Below, piece by piece: positions 25,601 to 37,178 of a DNA stretch of 64,000 nucleotides. The stretch is from Marsupella aquatica. Taxonomy: Eukaryota; Marchantiophyta. A program made the position numbers and the translations under genes. Position 1 is the stretch's first letter. Each line of letters starts with the position of its first letter. The stretch is taken from NCBI GenBank assembly GCA_973895155.1, contig OZ316897.1:22940001-23004000 (forward strand). The letters run 5' to 3'. The notes beneath the pieces are model-generated. The model searched no databases and was not told the origin of the DNA. It worked only from the letters and a program-made list of their open reading frames with translations.

Positions 25601-25806
25601 TGAGCGAATTCGGTCGGTTTAGGGCTTGCACATGTAGTTCAAGCCGTGTACATGTAGACGAACATTGTATATACGTCCGCGATGATGACGGTAAAAGTGT
25701 CTATTCTCAAAGGGACAAACATCTCTCGAGAAGCTCGAAATCGTTACGAAACTCGAGGAACTCGAGACACCTACCCACAAATGCACAACCGGAGGCTGCC
25801 GAATAG
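22645..25806 (+). CDS. ALMT: Aluminium-activated malate transporter (ALMT) family anion channel, five exons
   Basis: Exons 22645-22843, 23061-23201, 23479-23984, 24125-24268 and 24877-25806 join with consistent phases (1, 1, 0, 0) and GT-AG borders to give 639 residues. The N-terminal half carries the hydrophobic segments of the family: LKVGLALTLASLLVLL, IWAVITVVVVFETSAG, ATVSKGLNRGLGTVLAG, FDYGVVIFMLTFCMVLVSGY and a segment before the HWAGQDLH motif. The family hallmark WEPPHGRFRLGYPW begins exon 4. The C-terminal half is cytosolic and long (about 300 residues in exon 5), ending in a Ser/Arg-rich tail that could be phosphorylated. ALMTs are plasma-membrane or vacuolar channels for malate and other anions, used in aluminium resistance, guard-cell function and vacuolar loading. 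Subfamily and membrane cannot be told from sequence alone. No lesion seen. Confidence 0.92.
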
Positions 25807-28510
25807 TAGACCGAATAATAGATGTTCATGAAGTTGAAGGCCTTGTGTACATTAGAACAGCTCATTGCCCAGACTTTGAGTTCTTACGTTGAAGAAAATC
25901 CCAAATCGTAAAGGCTTATTAGTACGTATATTTAGTCGTAACTAATCCTGCCACAACACAAACCATTTAGATTCAGGCTATGCCAAACAGAGTATCTCTG
26001 GGGTGGCTTAATACTGACAGTAAGCTGTCCATAAAAGAGCAGAAAATTTTCGGTACGATTACCTTCACTGCAGTCATGATCTGGCTTGACGAAAGGTTCA
26101 CTTGAGGAACTCCTAAACGACTCTGCACCCAAGAACGGCTCGATCATAAGAAGAAGGCTGACACAATAGTAGAAGTCTTCGGATGTAATCTTCGATTCCG
26201 GTGTTGGAGATCTAAGAACGATGCACACACAAACAAAGGGCGAGGAACTTTGCTTAAAGATGGTTAGTAAAAGTCTTCGGGACTAGTCTTCAATTTCAGC
26301 ATTGGATTGCTTTCAGACATGGAAATAAGCGCAACAAATTAGACGGCAGCATTGTCAGCTATCTACTTGGAAGGTCGTACCAGACAGAATGCCACCCATA
26401 AGCTGGGAATGACTGGAGCGTCCCCTCAAAAATGCATTTTAGTTCACTAGTCACAAATCAAGAATCCTCACCTCGACATTTGCCTTGTTGCCATCTAGAA
26501 AGCATTCTTGCTTTGGCTAGACTACGGAAGCGGCCATGGGCATCGTGATCATGTACAGGCAGCAGTACTCGAGTAGTTCGCAATTGCTCTGGTCACTCCC
26601 TCACTCCCTACAGAAGTAACAATCAATCAAGCTACGTTACTTGAACCCAAATTGGAGCTTTATCTCCCAAATTGGAAGCAATTACTAAAGAATTTCCTAT
26701 GAGAATCAATCAAAATTTCTATATACACTGAGAATGGTCCAAAACTTGTTGAATATGGATTCCAAGGGTGTCCGCACTGCATCTAGTGTCCAGGGTCAGC
26801 AGAATGATGCTCCCGTCAGCTTCGGTCTCTGTGAATTACATCACAAACTACCAATCTACAAAAGCACCCGCCTTCTCCTTCTTGTCAACGTTTTCTTCAA
26901 GGTATACCTCAGATCTTTGGTAGAGTTTTGCCCATCAGCCAACTCCAACTCTTTCTAGCTCCCATTTCAACTTTTCACTGTGGGCCTCGACTATCAAGTC
27001 ACTGCCCGCAGTGTCTGCATTACCTGAGCTCCACTTTCCAGCGACTTCCCTCTTCTCCAGCAATATATCGATCCTCTCCAAGGAATTCTACGGTTTGTCC
27101 ATTGGCACCATGTGCCCAAGATTGTTCACCTCCGTGTCCAAGAAGGTCATAGGAGTATCGATTAGGACCATTGACACTGACAGACAGAAGTACGCACGAT
27201 AAGATTTCATTTGAGAGGGTCTGCCCCGATCCAGGTTTCGTTTACAAAGAAGAAGTTCCTTCTCTTTACGGTGAGGCCCTGCATGGACCAAAACAACAGT
27301 GCGCTGCCGTAAGACCTGACTTGAATTCTGTGTTCCGAATGTTTGTAGAAACAAATTTTGCTGAGCTGTTATCTTAATCAACCTGATTTGTCTTGAAATG
27401 ATTGTACTAAGAGAGACAAAATGATCACACACCTTGAGAAAACTAAGAGGCCAATAAGACATACCACTCAAGACCTGAGGTCTCGCCTTGGACTTCGAAA
27501 GCTTTCCAGTCAGCCTTTGTATATTCTATCAAGCCCAAGCAGTCCATGGCGCTATCAATCTCGAATTCCCTGCGGAAAGCATACAAAAGCCAAGACCGTT
27601 TGTAAGGATCAATTCCAGCTCACAATTATGCAGAGAGGTTTCTGGGAAAATTCTTTGGGGGAGCGCACAAGCACCGTGCTTTACCTATTTAACCAATTGC
27701 AGATTAGGTCATACTCTTCGTGTTGACAAGTAGTTCGACACCATACATTTCCCAGAAGAGCAGGAATCATGCCAGCTTCCAAATTTCGAATCCATAATCA
27801 TAGTTTCATAGACACACAAACGACTTTAAGCTCAATATAGTAACCCAACGTGTCTTGTGCATGTGTTTACAAAATTTTAGGCACATGTCAATCCGTTAAC
27901 AATTTCTTTACAAATTGTGGTGTGGCCATCGCTTTCCAGCTCTCTCTGAGCACTCACAGTTGCAGTCCTTTTTTCATCAACCCTGGAATTGATGTAAGAA
28001 CAAAACAGGTTGTTCACAACACTATATTAGCGCAAGCCTAAGGCGTTGTGTATGTGTGGGATGACATGATCAGCCCCAGCAAGCGCCTTGCAAAAGGCAC
28101 TCAAAATACCATCTTTGCTGAAAACCGGAACATGTAGCGATAGGAGCAACCTGCAAAATAGCAATTGCATTTCACCAATTCTTTCAATCTGAAGAAATGC
28201 CCTCAGCTCCTTTGGTGGCATACAGCTTGGCTATCATGAAAACATTAATGACAATCAGAAGCACCCCATAAATCTGTTAGGTTTCTCCCTCTCAAACATG
28301 AAGTAATGCATTATTATAATGTCAAAGCACACTCACCTGTAACTCAGGACATAAGACGCTCTTAAGGTCAGGATAGAATGTCTATGGGCTACCAAAATAT
28401 GTACCCCATAAGGATGGTACGTCCAAAAATAAATAAAGTTATAACACTTTGGTTATGGGAGAACTTTGACATGCCCTAATGCCCTCTGGAGATTTAACTG
28501 TATGCAACTC

Positions 28511-28640
28511 CCACCAAAATTATAAATAAGGGTAAAACAAAGTACACTGAAAGGAAAGAAAAAGAGGTCCAAAGAGAACAAACACCAAACAAGAAAAAGA
28601 AAAGCAACCCAAAAGGACACAAAGGGCAAACTGTCTAGCA
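28511..28640 (-). repeat. Possible diverged LINE 3' tail
   Basis: Read on the minus strand, this T-rich stretch (CTTGTTTGGTGTTTGTTCTCTTTGGACCTC and following, not given in full) resembles the 3' UTR of the LINE at 33241-35735. No coding part is attached, as expected for a severely 5'-truncated copy. Similarity was judged by eye only. Confidence 0.35.
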
Positions 28641-28794
28641 CTTTACACTATATGTGTAATTTGCAATCACCACCTCAATCATCTATTGATCTCACAAACA
28701 CTACTTTTAACTATCCAAATTTGAAATACTAAGACTGCAATTATCTTCAGTGATGATGATTAAATTTAGTTGGAAAGATGCAATTTTCTTGTCG

Positions 28795-28880
28795 ACACTA
28801 AAAAGATTATGATGCTCTTTGGACCAAGCCAGTGAAAGCACTAATAAGGTTATGATGCTCCTTGGACCAAGCCAGTGAAC
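28795..28880. repeat. Short tandem duplication, period about 50 bp
   Basis: Two adjacent copies share TTATGATGCTC, then TTGGACCAAGCCAGTGAA. Noncoding. Confidence 0.8.
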
Positions 28881-29941
28881 CATGCAACCCTGACACCTTT
28901 TACAACAGCACTGGTGATATTTCTTGTTCCCAAAAAGCTTTCAACAACAGTATTTGACATTCAATATCTCATTTTCTATCCCACCAAATTGGCTCTTCTT
29001 GGGCTTGCTAGAAGGAACTTAGAAATATTAGATTGACTTTCTAGCCACTCTAATAGCATGGAGGGCAGATTCAACCAATCTAATCTTGGAGAGCACATGG
29101 AGGACTCACCCCTCATTTGTCTGTGTATGGCAAACCAAAGGAAAGGATTCTTTTTTACGGACCCCCATTAGGGGTCCTTTGCAAAATTCCTGGCTCCACA
29201 GCGCGCCACATCATCATGGCACACTGCAAACAGAAAGAGACTTGTTTTTGGATAAAATTAACTTCTACATTTGTGTTTGTGGCAAGTTTTTTGTAAAAAC
29301 TGGGACGCCATGCCGTACAAAAGAATGTAAAAAAAACTGACATGCAAATCAAAAGACAAAAAGATTGAGGTAAAATTGCTCCCAATAACTGTTTGATTTA
29401 CATTTTGATATTATTCAAAACATAAGTTTTTCTTGGTAGCAATTTTAGATTTGACATTGCTGAGTCAAATCATAATGAAAACTCACGTATAATATGGCGT
29501 TAGAAAGATCTTGAAGAGACGGTCCTCATGAGCTCAACATTGTCATCATTCGGTAAGGATTGAGTAAGTAATTTGAAAAATAAAATTCACCCGTGATTTC
29601 ACAATCTCTAATGTGAATATAAATCTTTGTTGTACAACCCTTAAATGTTGACCCCCTCCATGAGAATGAACCTAAAATTGACAGATTTCATTGAGTACAT
29701 ACTAAGGAGATTGTAAATTTTAAAATTCTTTAGTTTTTTAATGAACTTAACATTGATAGATTTAGTTGAGTTATGAGGAGATTATAAGTTTCCAATGTTC
29801 TTTAGCTTTCCAACGAGTGTAACATTGGGAGATTCTATCAAGTACTAAAGTGGTCATGAGTTTCTAAATTTCTCTAGTTTTCGATAGATTCCAAATTCCA
29901 CAATTGGAGATTTGCTTCCATGAAACTTTTTGTCTTAAATG

Positions 29942-30927
29942 GAGATATATGCTTGATGGGCCCCCTGGTGAACCTTTCTTACCTGATGGGCCCCTAGGTA
30001 ACTTTTTTTACCTAATAGGACCCCTCTTAATGACCAGTACACTTGTTCTTGTGTGGTGCCTACACCTGTCCTTGTGTGATGCCTACTATGGATGGTGACT
30101 CCAAGCGAACTGCACAGTTGAACCGTGCGGTTGACTTTACATGGTCGACTAAGAAACCATAGAGATTATTCGGGAGAAACCGCAAAAAGTGACTGCCGTT
30201 GTCGAAACTGCGATTTGAAGACAATATGCATTATGTCTTCGGATTCACTGGGTTAATGCCTGAAGACACAATGGATTATGTCTTCGGGTTCAAATTTTTA
30301 CCGTATCGTGGGGTAGTTATTAGGTATGTTTTTCACGTTGCGCACATGGGTTTTTCATGATGTTTTCATGCACGACTGTCAGCGTCAGTGTTGGGTACCT
30401 CCAAATGTCCACAAAGAATATTCAAGAAAAATGTTCGGAATTTGCCTATTGCCGCCACAACAAAAATTGGCAAATGATTGACAAAATGATAATACTCCGC
30501 TATGCAATGCATACAAACAATTTCAAAAGAAGACAGACCCAAAGGTGTCGGGTACACCCTAAACCCTAAACCTTGAAACACGGGAAGACATAATCCATTG
30601 AGTCTTCAGGCATTAACCCATTGAATCCGAAGACATAATGCATATTGTCTTCAAATCATAGTTTCGACAACGGCAGTCGCTTTTCGCGGTTTCTCCCGAA
30701 TCATCTTTGTGGTTTCTCGGTCGGCCATGCAAGGTTGAGCGCACGGTTCAACTGTGCAGTTTGCTTGGAGTCACCATACATAGTAGGCACCACACAAGGA
30801 CAGGTGTAGGCACCACACAAGAACAGGTGTACTGGTCATTAAGAGGGGTCCTACTTGGTAAAAAAAGTTACCTAGGGGCCCATCAGGTAAGAAAGGTTCA
30901 CCAGGGGGCCCATCAAGCATATATCTC
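29942..30927. mobile_element. Foldback Mutator-like element (non-autonomous) with 10-bp TSD
   Basis: Arms 29942-30293 and 30573-30927 are inverted copies of about 350 bp around a 280-bp spacer. The termini are GAGATATATGCTTGATGGGC and its complement. The element is flanked by identical GTCTTAAATG at 29932-29941 and 30928-30937. A 9-10 bp duplication with long terminal inverted repeats is the hallmark of Mutator-like (MULE) elements. There is no transposase, so it must move in trans. The arms contain two near-palindromes bounded by GAAGACA/TGTCTTC. The spacer side of the right arm has ACCCTAAACCCTAAACC, a plant telomere-type repeat. Arm similarity is high, so insertion is probably not ancient. 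Confidence 0.88.
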
Positions 30928-30937
30928 GTCTTAAATG

Positions 30938-33240
30938 ATTATGCAAAGTTAATGATTTGATGACACCGATGACTTCTCTCTCTTCGTCTATCTGCGTGTA
31001 GGAATTGAAGTGATTACTTTCGATGCAACTTGAGTGCATCCAGCACCCCATCGGTACTGTGGAAGAAACCGGCGAGCACCGTTTACTGAAGTGGGCAATT
31101 AAGCTACCCACACATTAAACAATAGTTCACATTGCAGCTGGTTTTACAATTGATGTTAATTATGGTCGCCTTGGTAAGTTTGGCAACTGTTTCAAGTGTC
31201 AAACAGTGACTTGTCCATTTTGGAATTTATTTTCTTTAGATTTGGAAGTCCATCTAGGCTTCAATTTCTAGATAAGTGTCTCTAAAATAACATGGGGGTC
31301 CACGGATTAATTTTATTGATAGAGTGAAGAGTCATCACATTCACTTTACTACTGTTTACTTATTATGGAAAGTACCATTTAACTCTTAGACCTTCCTAGA
31401 TTTAAGGAGCACCTTACAATAATTAACTCATTGATTCCATTTTGCAACACATGTATCTAAATAGCCATTAATTTTCCTAGATTTAAGAAGCACCCTCAAA
31501 ATATGACATATACTAAACCTCCTTATTTTCTAAATCAATGAGTGCACACCATATGTTAACACATTTTGATGTGATTACCAGCCGGAGTCAAATTTGGCTA
31601 TTTGCGCTGTTGCCTAGATACTGTCCTGGAAGTCATAAACATTTGTATTTTTCCTGACTCATTTATCTGAGTCATCATATCTTTCAAAGAGGATTTTTTT
31701 CCTCCACAACCACTACTAAAATATGAAGTGTTCGTGAAAACTGTAAGTCATGAATATCTAAAGCTTACTCCATCACTCACTGCCCACACTTTGAGTCTCA
31801 AAAGGTTTTTGAGTAGCTTATGGAGCAGTTAGCTTTCATGTTCTTTATCTCCCTTGATATCCATTATCTGATTTGTGTGGACTTGTTAGCAAAGCCTTAA
31901 TAATTTCAGGCTTAATTGGGGGCTTGATATCGTCAAATTTCATTAAGAATTGAGAGACCTGCAAATTTTCAGTCTTGTTTTCTCACTCATCAGTCTAATA
32001 TGTGCTATATGAGCAGTTTGGCAAACATGGATGTCTATGGGATTTCAATTTGCAATAACAGCTTTTTACTCACCTGTCCCCCAAATTATCTGATGTTAGT
32101 GATATGCCCCCCCAACAAGATTATTTATCAGCCTGCCCCCCATCTCCTATATACAAGTTCCCATTGCCATGTGGCAAGTCACTACTGGATAGCCTTAACC
32201 TGTCATGACCCCCTCGCCCCCATTCCCCTTCCCTGTTGGAGGGCACAGTTGTAGGTCTGGGAGGTCATTTTTAGCTCCACACTCTCCTCACAAAAACTTG
32301 ACACTTTCGGCCATCATTTTTACTCAGGAACACACAGCGGGGAAGGGGAAGGGGGGCCCTGGTGGGTTATGGCTAGCCAGTGGCAACTTTGTCACATGGC
32401 AATGGGAACCCGCATATGACTTTACACTAACCAGAATACAAAATGGGGGGGTGGGTAGATAAATGATTTTGTTTGGGGGGGGGGGGGGGTTCATGTTATT
32501 GATTACATGTAGTTTTGGGGGACACGTTACTTATTGATATTGGTTACTTTTGGGAACAAGTTGGTAAAAGCTGTTTCCTGTAAAAACAGTGTAACACGAG
32601 AAAACTTAAACAAACAAAATTATGCCAAAAATTTCCCAACCCAAGTGAGTCAAAAAAGCTTCTTGGGCGTCACTCATGCAATTCTGCAACACTTTACCAA
32701 TAATATATCACACTGCAAAAGTACAAGAGACCCCCAAAAAGTGGAGACAGGTCCCACACGGAAAAGGCCCAATTAAGGGGAGGCCAGCAAAAAACACACA
32801 AAGAAAAAAGCCCACCAATCGGAAATGGTATAATGCCTGTGGATAACAAGAGAACCTTAGGCACATGCCAAAGGTCTATGTAATGGAAACTCATTTAGAA
32901 GGAGTCAGATTTCTACTTATGGCTGACTTTACTGAAAGGTCTAATATAGTATAGTATCTTAAAAATAAAATAACATAAACCACTGTAGACTGATGCCTGC
33001 GGCGGACAGGAGGAGAGGACCATAGGCATAAGCGAAAGGTCTGGGTAATGGAAGGTGATTGTATGGGATGCCTTTGACTGGATGTTACAATTCGAGTGAG
33101 ATCTGGACCTGTATATTCAATGGAGTGGTGTAAATAAAATCTTGCAGGCTTCTTTGGGTAGGGAGAAGACAATAGTGATACCATATTGCCATGCCAAAAT
33201 ATTTTTGTTTTCTTAGGAAATGTAATTGCCACTAAGGGGA
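30938..33240. other. Anonymous AT-rich intergenic DNA
   Basis: No gene recognised. It includes a 15-nt poly-G run (32475-32489), a weak LINE-tail-like segment on the minus strand (about 32715-32830) and two direct copies of a segment of about 65 bp (32829-32897 and 32992-33055) sharing ATGCCTG, TAGGCA and AAAGGTCT..GTAATGGAA, 163 bp apart. Confidence 0.5.
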
Positions 33241-35735
33241 GAATATACACATACTTTATATAGAAAAAGGCCAAATAGAGTACAAAAGAATAAACAAGAG
33301 AGGTCCCAAGTGGACAAAACCAAACGCAAAAGAAGTGAGCAAAAGGAAACCCTAAAAACCAAGAAAGAGGAACTAAAAGAAGTGAGCAAAAGGAAACCCC
33401 TAAAAACCAAGAAAGAGTAACTAAAACTACCGCAAATGGACCGAGGTCCTCATCATACCTAGCAAATGTGGCTACAAGCTAGTGGTCTACATCAAGTGTC
33501 GAAACTAGATCGGCAAGTGGGACAGGAATGTCCTCTAGGGGGGCTAGCCGCTGCGGAGTCACACTAGCACCCACTGTCAGAGATCGACGATAGACGGCCC
33601 GAGCTTGAGCACGCTGTAAGGTGACTGAAATGCGTTGGCGAAAGTGCGTGGTCAAAATAGATAGCGGGGGCCCGGTGGGACCCATCCGGCCGTGAACATC
33701 CCGAGCAGCTTGGCGAAGAAGCCCGTCGAACTGATGATGAAGACGCCCAAATAGCTCAAGAGCAAGGGGCAGGAAGCTATCAGATGAAGCTCGTGCAGCA
33801 TATTTGGCCTCCTTCGTTTGTGCTGCTCGTGATGCTGCTGCCCCTGCCGTTGTTGCCGCTGTCCCAATGATGTCTTGGCGCAATGGGTTTGCCACCACTA
33901 CATCTGCCAAAGTACGGTGACCGTCACGGACCATGGAAAGATCCACCCGTAACCGCTGTGATGGAGGACCAGGTAACTCGAGCACCACCTCCCGCCGCGC
34001 GCAGACCAAAGAGCCAGAGAGAACCTGAGCAGTCGCATCTCTCACAGCGTCGTGAACAAAAATGGTTTCGCCGCCCAAACTGCATCGAAGAAGATGGACA
34101 CCTGTGGCATCACAAGGCTTCCCACAAGTGCAAGTAGGAGGTAAACCAGCAAGAAGTGGGTGGGGCAAGCCCATACGAAGACGCATGGCTGTCGCAAACT
34201 CCGCTGAAGACATCCGCAGGTGAGGAATGACTGGATTGGCCTGAAGCCAGCCTCCTGCGCCCTTCCCTCCAGAAGAAAGAATCCGAGCTCGGTCCGTGTC
34301 AGGTGCCTCGGTGAGGATGCTGGAGAGGGTGAAAGCGTGCATATGCCCAGCAAGGTCTGCCTGAAGACGGACGGGGTCCAAGGATAAAAACTCCTGGAAT
34401 GAAGGTAACGCAGCTCGAACAGGATCGGGTAATGATGACCGAGCCGTGCGCAAATGAACCTGAAATGGGAGGGAACCCTCCTCGACCTCCATGAGAGATG
34501 AAAGTAAAAAAGGTCGATCCTCAGTAAGGAAACGATCTGCCAACAATGAGAAGGCGGCCGCCCACGCGCCCAAGAAGGCCAAAGGTGCAAGGCGCTCAGT
34601 GGAAGTAAGCCCAAAACCACCGTGAGAAATAGGAAGACTGAGCTGTCGATGAAGCCACGGAGATGAGAGTAAAGTACCTGGCCCTAAAAGAGAGGCCAAA
34701 GTCTCACGAATGGAGACATCAAACGCTCGGAGGTGTAGAGAAAGATCCTCGGTAGGGGGATGTGTCCGAGCCAAATAGGACGCACGAGGGTGGATGCATC
34801 TCAATAACAACCCAAATGCTGTCTGAGAGTCTGCTAACTTAGGGAGCATAGGAGTAGGGGCTAAGGCAGCCTGGAGAGCGTCAGCAATGAAAGATGAGCA
34901 AAAGGAGGCGGTACCGACTGGGGAGCCAAGGACCCGAAGACCGTCGGCAGGACGTAAGAACCCAGGGGGAAGCGCAAGATCAGAGGGTAACCCAGCTGGA
35001 CTCCATGCACGACTCTTCACCGGCTGTACTCGTAAACCGAGGCCCAACAAATGGGTGGAAAGGGTGGCGAGGGCAGAAGTAACAGCAAAAGGTGGACCAA
35101 TGATGTGGGTGTCATCTGAAAGGGAGGGGAAGATACACTGGGGGTGGGCCGCGGAGGCTTCTCGTTAAGCAGTAAAATGGGCAATGGCAAAAAGAGGCCC
35201 ACCCAAAGGGTCACCCTGACGTGTACCTTCTGCAGAAGAAAGAGTGGTATACACTCCTGTAGAGGTGTGATGACTATAGAAGAGGGGGGCCTCACACCCA
35301 TAAAAATAACGGACAAAGGGGATAAGGGACTGGATGTCTGGATCCGCTGCCCTCAAAGCACGAAAAATTGCTGCCCGAGAAACCGTATTGAAAGCATTGG
35401 AGACATCAACCTGGAGGACAACCCAATCAGGGTGGAGGTCCAAGGTAGTACGAATACCCGCAATAACTGTCTCACAACCGCCAGGAACGCCCACTGCAAA
35501 CTGATGTGGAGAGAGATGATCCGATAGTGCAGAGCGATACTGCGATGAAAGTGCGCGAGACACCAGACGAAGAAAGACCTCTCCAATAGCTATGGGCCGA
35601 ACACCCGGTGAAGACTTAGCCATGGCCAATAAACGAGAAGCACTCAAAAGCCGAGAGACGGGAGGAGACAAACGGCCGGCAGCAATACACTGGCAAAAGG
35701 AGAATAAAACTGGAAAACAGGATCCTCAGTCTGGT
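33241..35735 (-). mobile_element. Non-LTR retrotransposon (LINE) with downstream restriction-like endonuclease, 5'-truncated
   Basis: The minus-strand coding sequence (35725 down to 33479) is followed by a T-rich 3' UTR of about 240 bp, which contains a direct duplication (about 33333-33425) and ends TATATAAAGTATGTGTATATTC at 33241. The same tail occurs at 53330-53427. The reading frame upstream ends at a TGA (35726-35728), and the inverted-repeat element at 35738 abuts it, so the 5' part is missing. The element probably belongs to a lineage in which the endonuclease lies after the reverse transcriptase, as in R2 and relatives. Target-site duplication not identified. Confidence 0.8.
33479..35725 (-). 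pseudogene. LINE polyprotein fragment: reverse transcriptase + Cys/His motif + endonuclease-like domain
   Basis: One frame encodes about 748 codons interrupted by a single TAA at 35165-35167. The upstream part (35671-35168) has RT motifs GVRPIAIGEVFLRLV, VVLQVDVSNAFN and EGTRQGDPLGGPLF. After the stop comes the catalytic-box equivalent SLSDDTHIIG (usually F/Y-A-DD, here Ser before DD). The C-terminal 520 residues (33479-35050) contain CTCGKPCDATGVHLLRC, then HDAVRD, then RVDLSMVRDGHRTLADVVV, in which D-x12-D matches the PD-x12-14-D pattern of restriction-like endonucleases (Pro is Val here). In these retrotransposons the product nicks the target and primes reverse transcription there. The nonsense codon and missing 5' end make this copy inactive. 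Confidence 0.82.
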
Positions 35736-35737
35736 TA

Positions 35738-36874
35738 CAATAGTGCCACCCTTTTTTTCCACTATTCTCATTGTAAACTTGTCACTGTTGCCATATATGG
35801 GTTACTTTGGTGAACTCGTGTTTCTCCCTGATTTGCTACAATTTCCATCCATAGGGTTAGAACTTCTTTCCTGGCTGCGTAGGTGAAAAGTCCTGTGCGT
35901 GTTGGCATCGCTGCCGTCAGTCTCCTGCACGAGACATTTTTGAATCCAGGATCCCATGGAGATTGCGACAACGTCAGTTTTCTTTGAGAAAAAAATGATG
36001 AAGATGGCAGAGATTGTGGCAACTGCACGGAATGTCATTGAACGCTGCATAATGGGAGAGAAAACATGAGAGAATAATGGATACACACGGTGATGCAAAG
36101 CAAAAATGCTTAGACATGTGCATAGTCACAACAATCGCACAAGCCTTTCATGACAGCTGCAGCTCAATATTCGAATCCAAGCTCTTTGGTTATCACAAAC
36201 ATCAGTATTCAAACAGAACAAAGTTGCCAAAGTAGTTTACGTACTGACACTCCTGCGATGGCATTTTCTTGTCGTGCTGTATCCAGGTAGATGAATGGCT
36301 TGCTTCCGACCAGACTATTTCATGAGATTGAGTCATTCTGTCCTCAGCGCAATGCCTGATTTTCTTGCCAAATTTCTGTTGTTGCACTGCATTTGTTTCA
36401 GATTAGTTTCATTTTTGTGCATTCGTGCGGAGTTCTGAAGGTTATGTATGGTACACGGAAGACATTGAAATGCGAGCATGTGAGCTTGAATCTATCTTCT
36501 GTTCTTTCCTATGTGTGTCGAGTGGATTCCTCTCTCAACACTGATAATAGCCACCCCAGAAAGGCAGATCGAACCGAAAATTGAAGAATAGTGGACACAA
36601 GAATAAGGAATGAACAATGCCCGTTTCACTATGTACATCAAAGCAGTCACATGGATATTCATGCCCAATGCATTGCCAATCACTACTGCCAACAAGCCGA
36701 GTCTGGATCACTTTTCACCTACACAACCCCGACTGAAGTTCCCACCCTATGCAGTCTGGATGGAAATTGTTGCAAATCAGGTAGAAACATGTGGCGGAGG
36801 AGTTCACCGAGGTAAACCATATACCCAAACCATGTCAGTTTTACAAAATAATACAAAAAAGGGTGGCAGTATTG
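35738..36874. mobile_element. Inverted-repeat DNA element, possibly Tc1/mariner-like MITE
   Basis: The ends CAATAGTGCCACCC (35738) and, on the other strand, CAATACTGCCACCC (36874) begin inverted arms of about 150 bp. Diverged similarity extends further inward, including a GGATGGAAATTGT block seen in both arms. TA dinucleotides flank both ends, which would be a TA target duplication, but TA is too short to be decisive. No transposase was seen. Short ORFs on the two arms encode similar peptides because the arms are copies of each other. Confidence 0.5.
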
Positions 36875-37134
36875 TAATTTTGGAAAACTTTAGTCGCATC
36901 TTAAGAGCTGTTATTTGAGAATTAAGCCTTGATGAAGCCAGGGGTTTGTTTTGGCCATTCCAGGGACTGCGTAACATTTTGCCTTACTTCACACCCTAAA
37001 TTCACAACCAGTATGTGGGTCCAGCTGGGATTTGCTACCACCATGTCTATCATTGTTTAAGTACCCTCTCCATTAGAACATTGCCTTATCACAACACTGC
37101 CCACAACATTGCCAAAAGAATTACATAGAAATTC

Positions 37135-37178
37135 ATATATATATATTTATTTATTTATTTATTTATTTATTTATATTT
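37135..37178. repeat. (AT)n/(ATTT)n microsatellite
   Basis: A short AT run followed by about eight ATTT units. Confidence 0.95.

Larger units (their letters stand above)
25807..29930. other. Intergenic DNA downstream of ALMT
   Basis: No gene recognised. 25.8-26.3 kb is probably ALMT 3' UTR. 26.3-28.4 kb is anonymous with short ORFs lacking domains. A possible diverged LINE tail lies at 28511-28640 and a short tandem duplication at 28795-28880. 29.64-29.88 kb holds about three degenerate copies of a 75-80 bp AT-rich unit containing AACATTGATAGATT. Confidence 0.5.

Noticed and set aside
27088-27471. 127-residue minus-strand ORF
   Set aside because: No recognised motif; considered as a gag fragment but no zinc knuckle or neighbouring pol found.
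30550-30572. Interstitial telomere as evidence of a chromosome fusion
   Set aside because: Only about 2.5 CCCTAAA units inside a foldback transposon; too short and clearly element-derived.
33652-34620. Other-frame ORFs within the LINE
   Set aside because: Shadows of the 33479-35725 reading frame.
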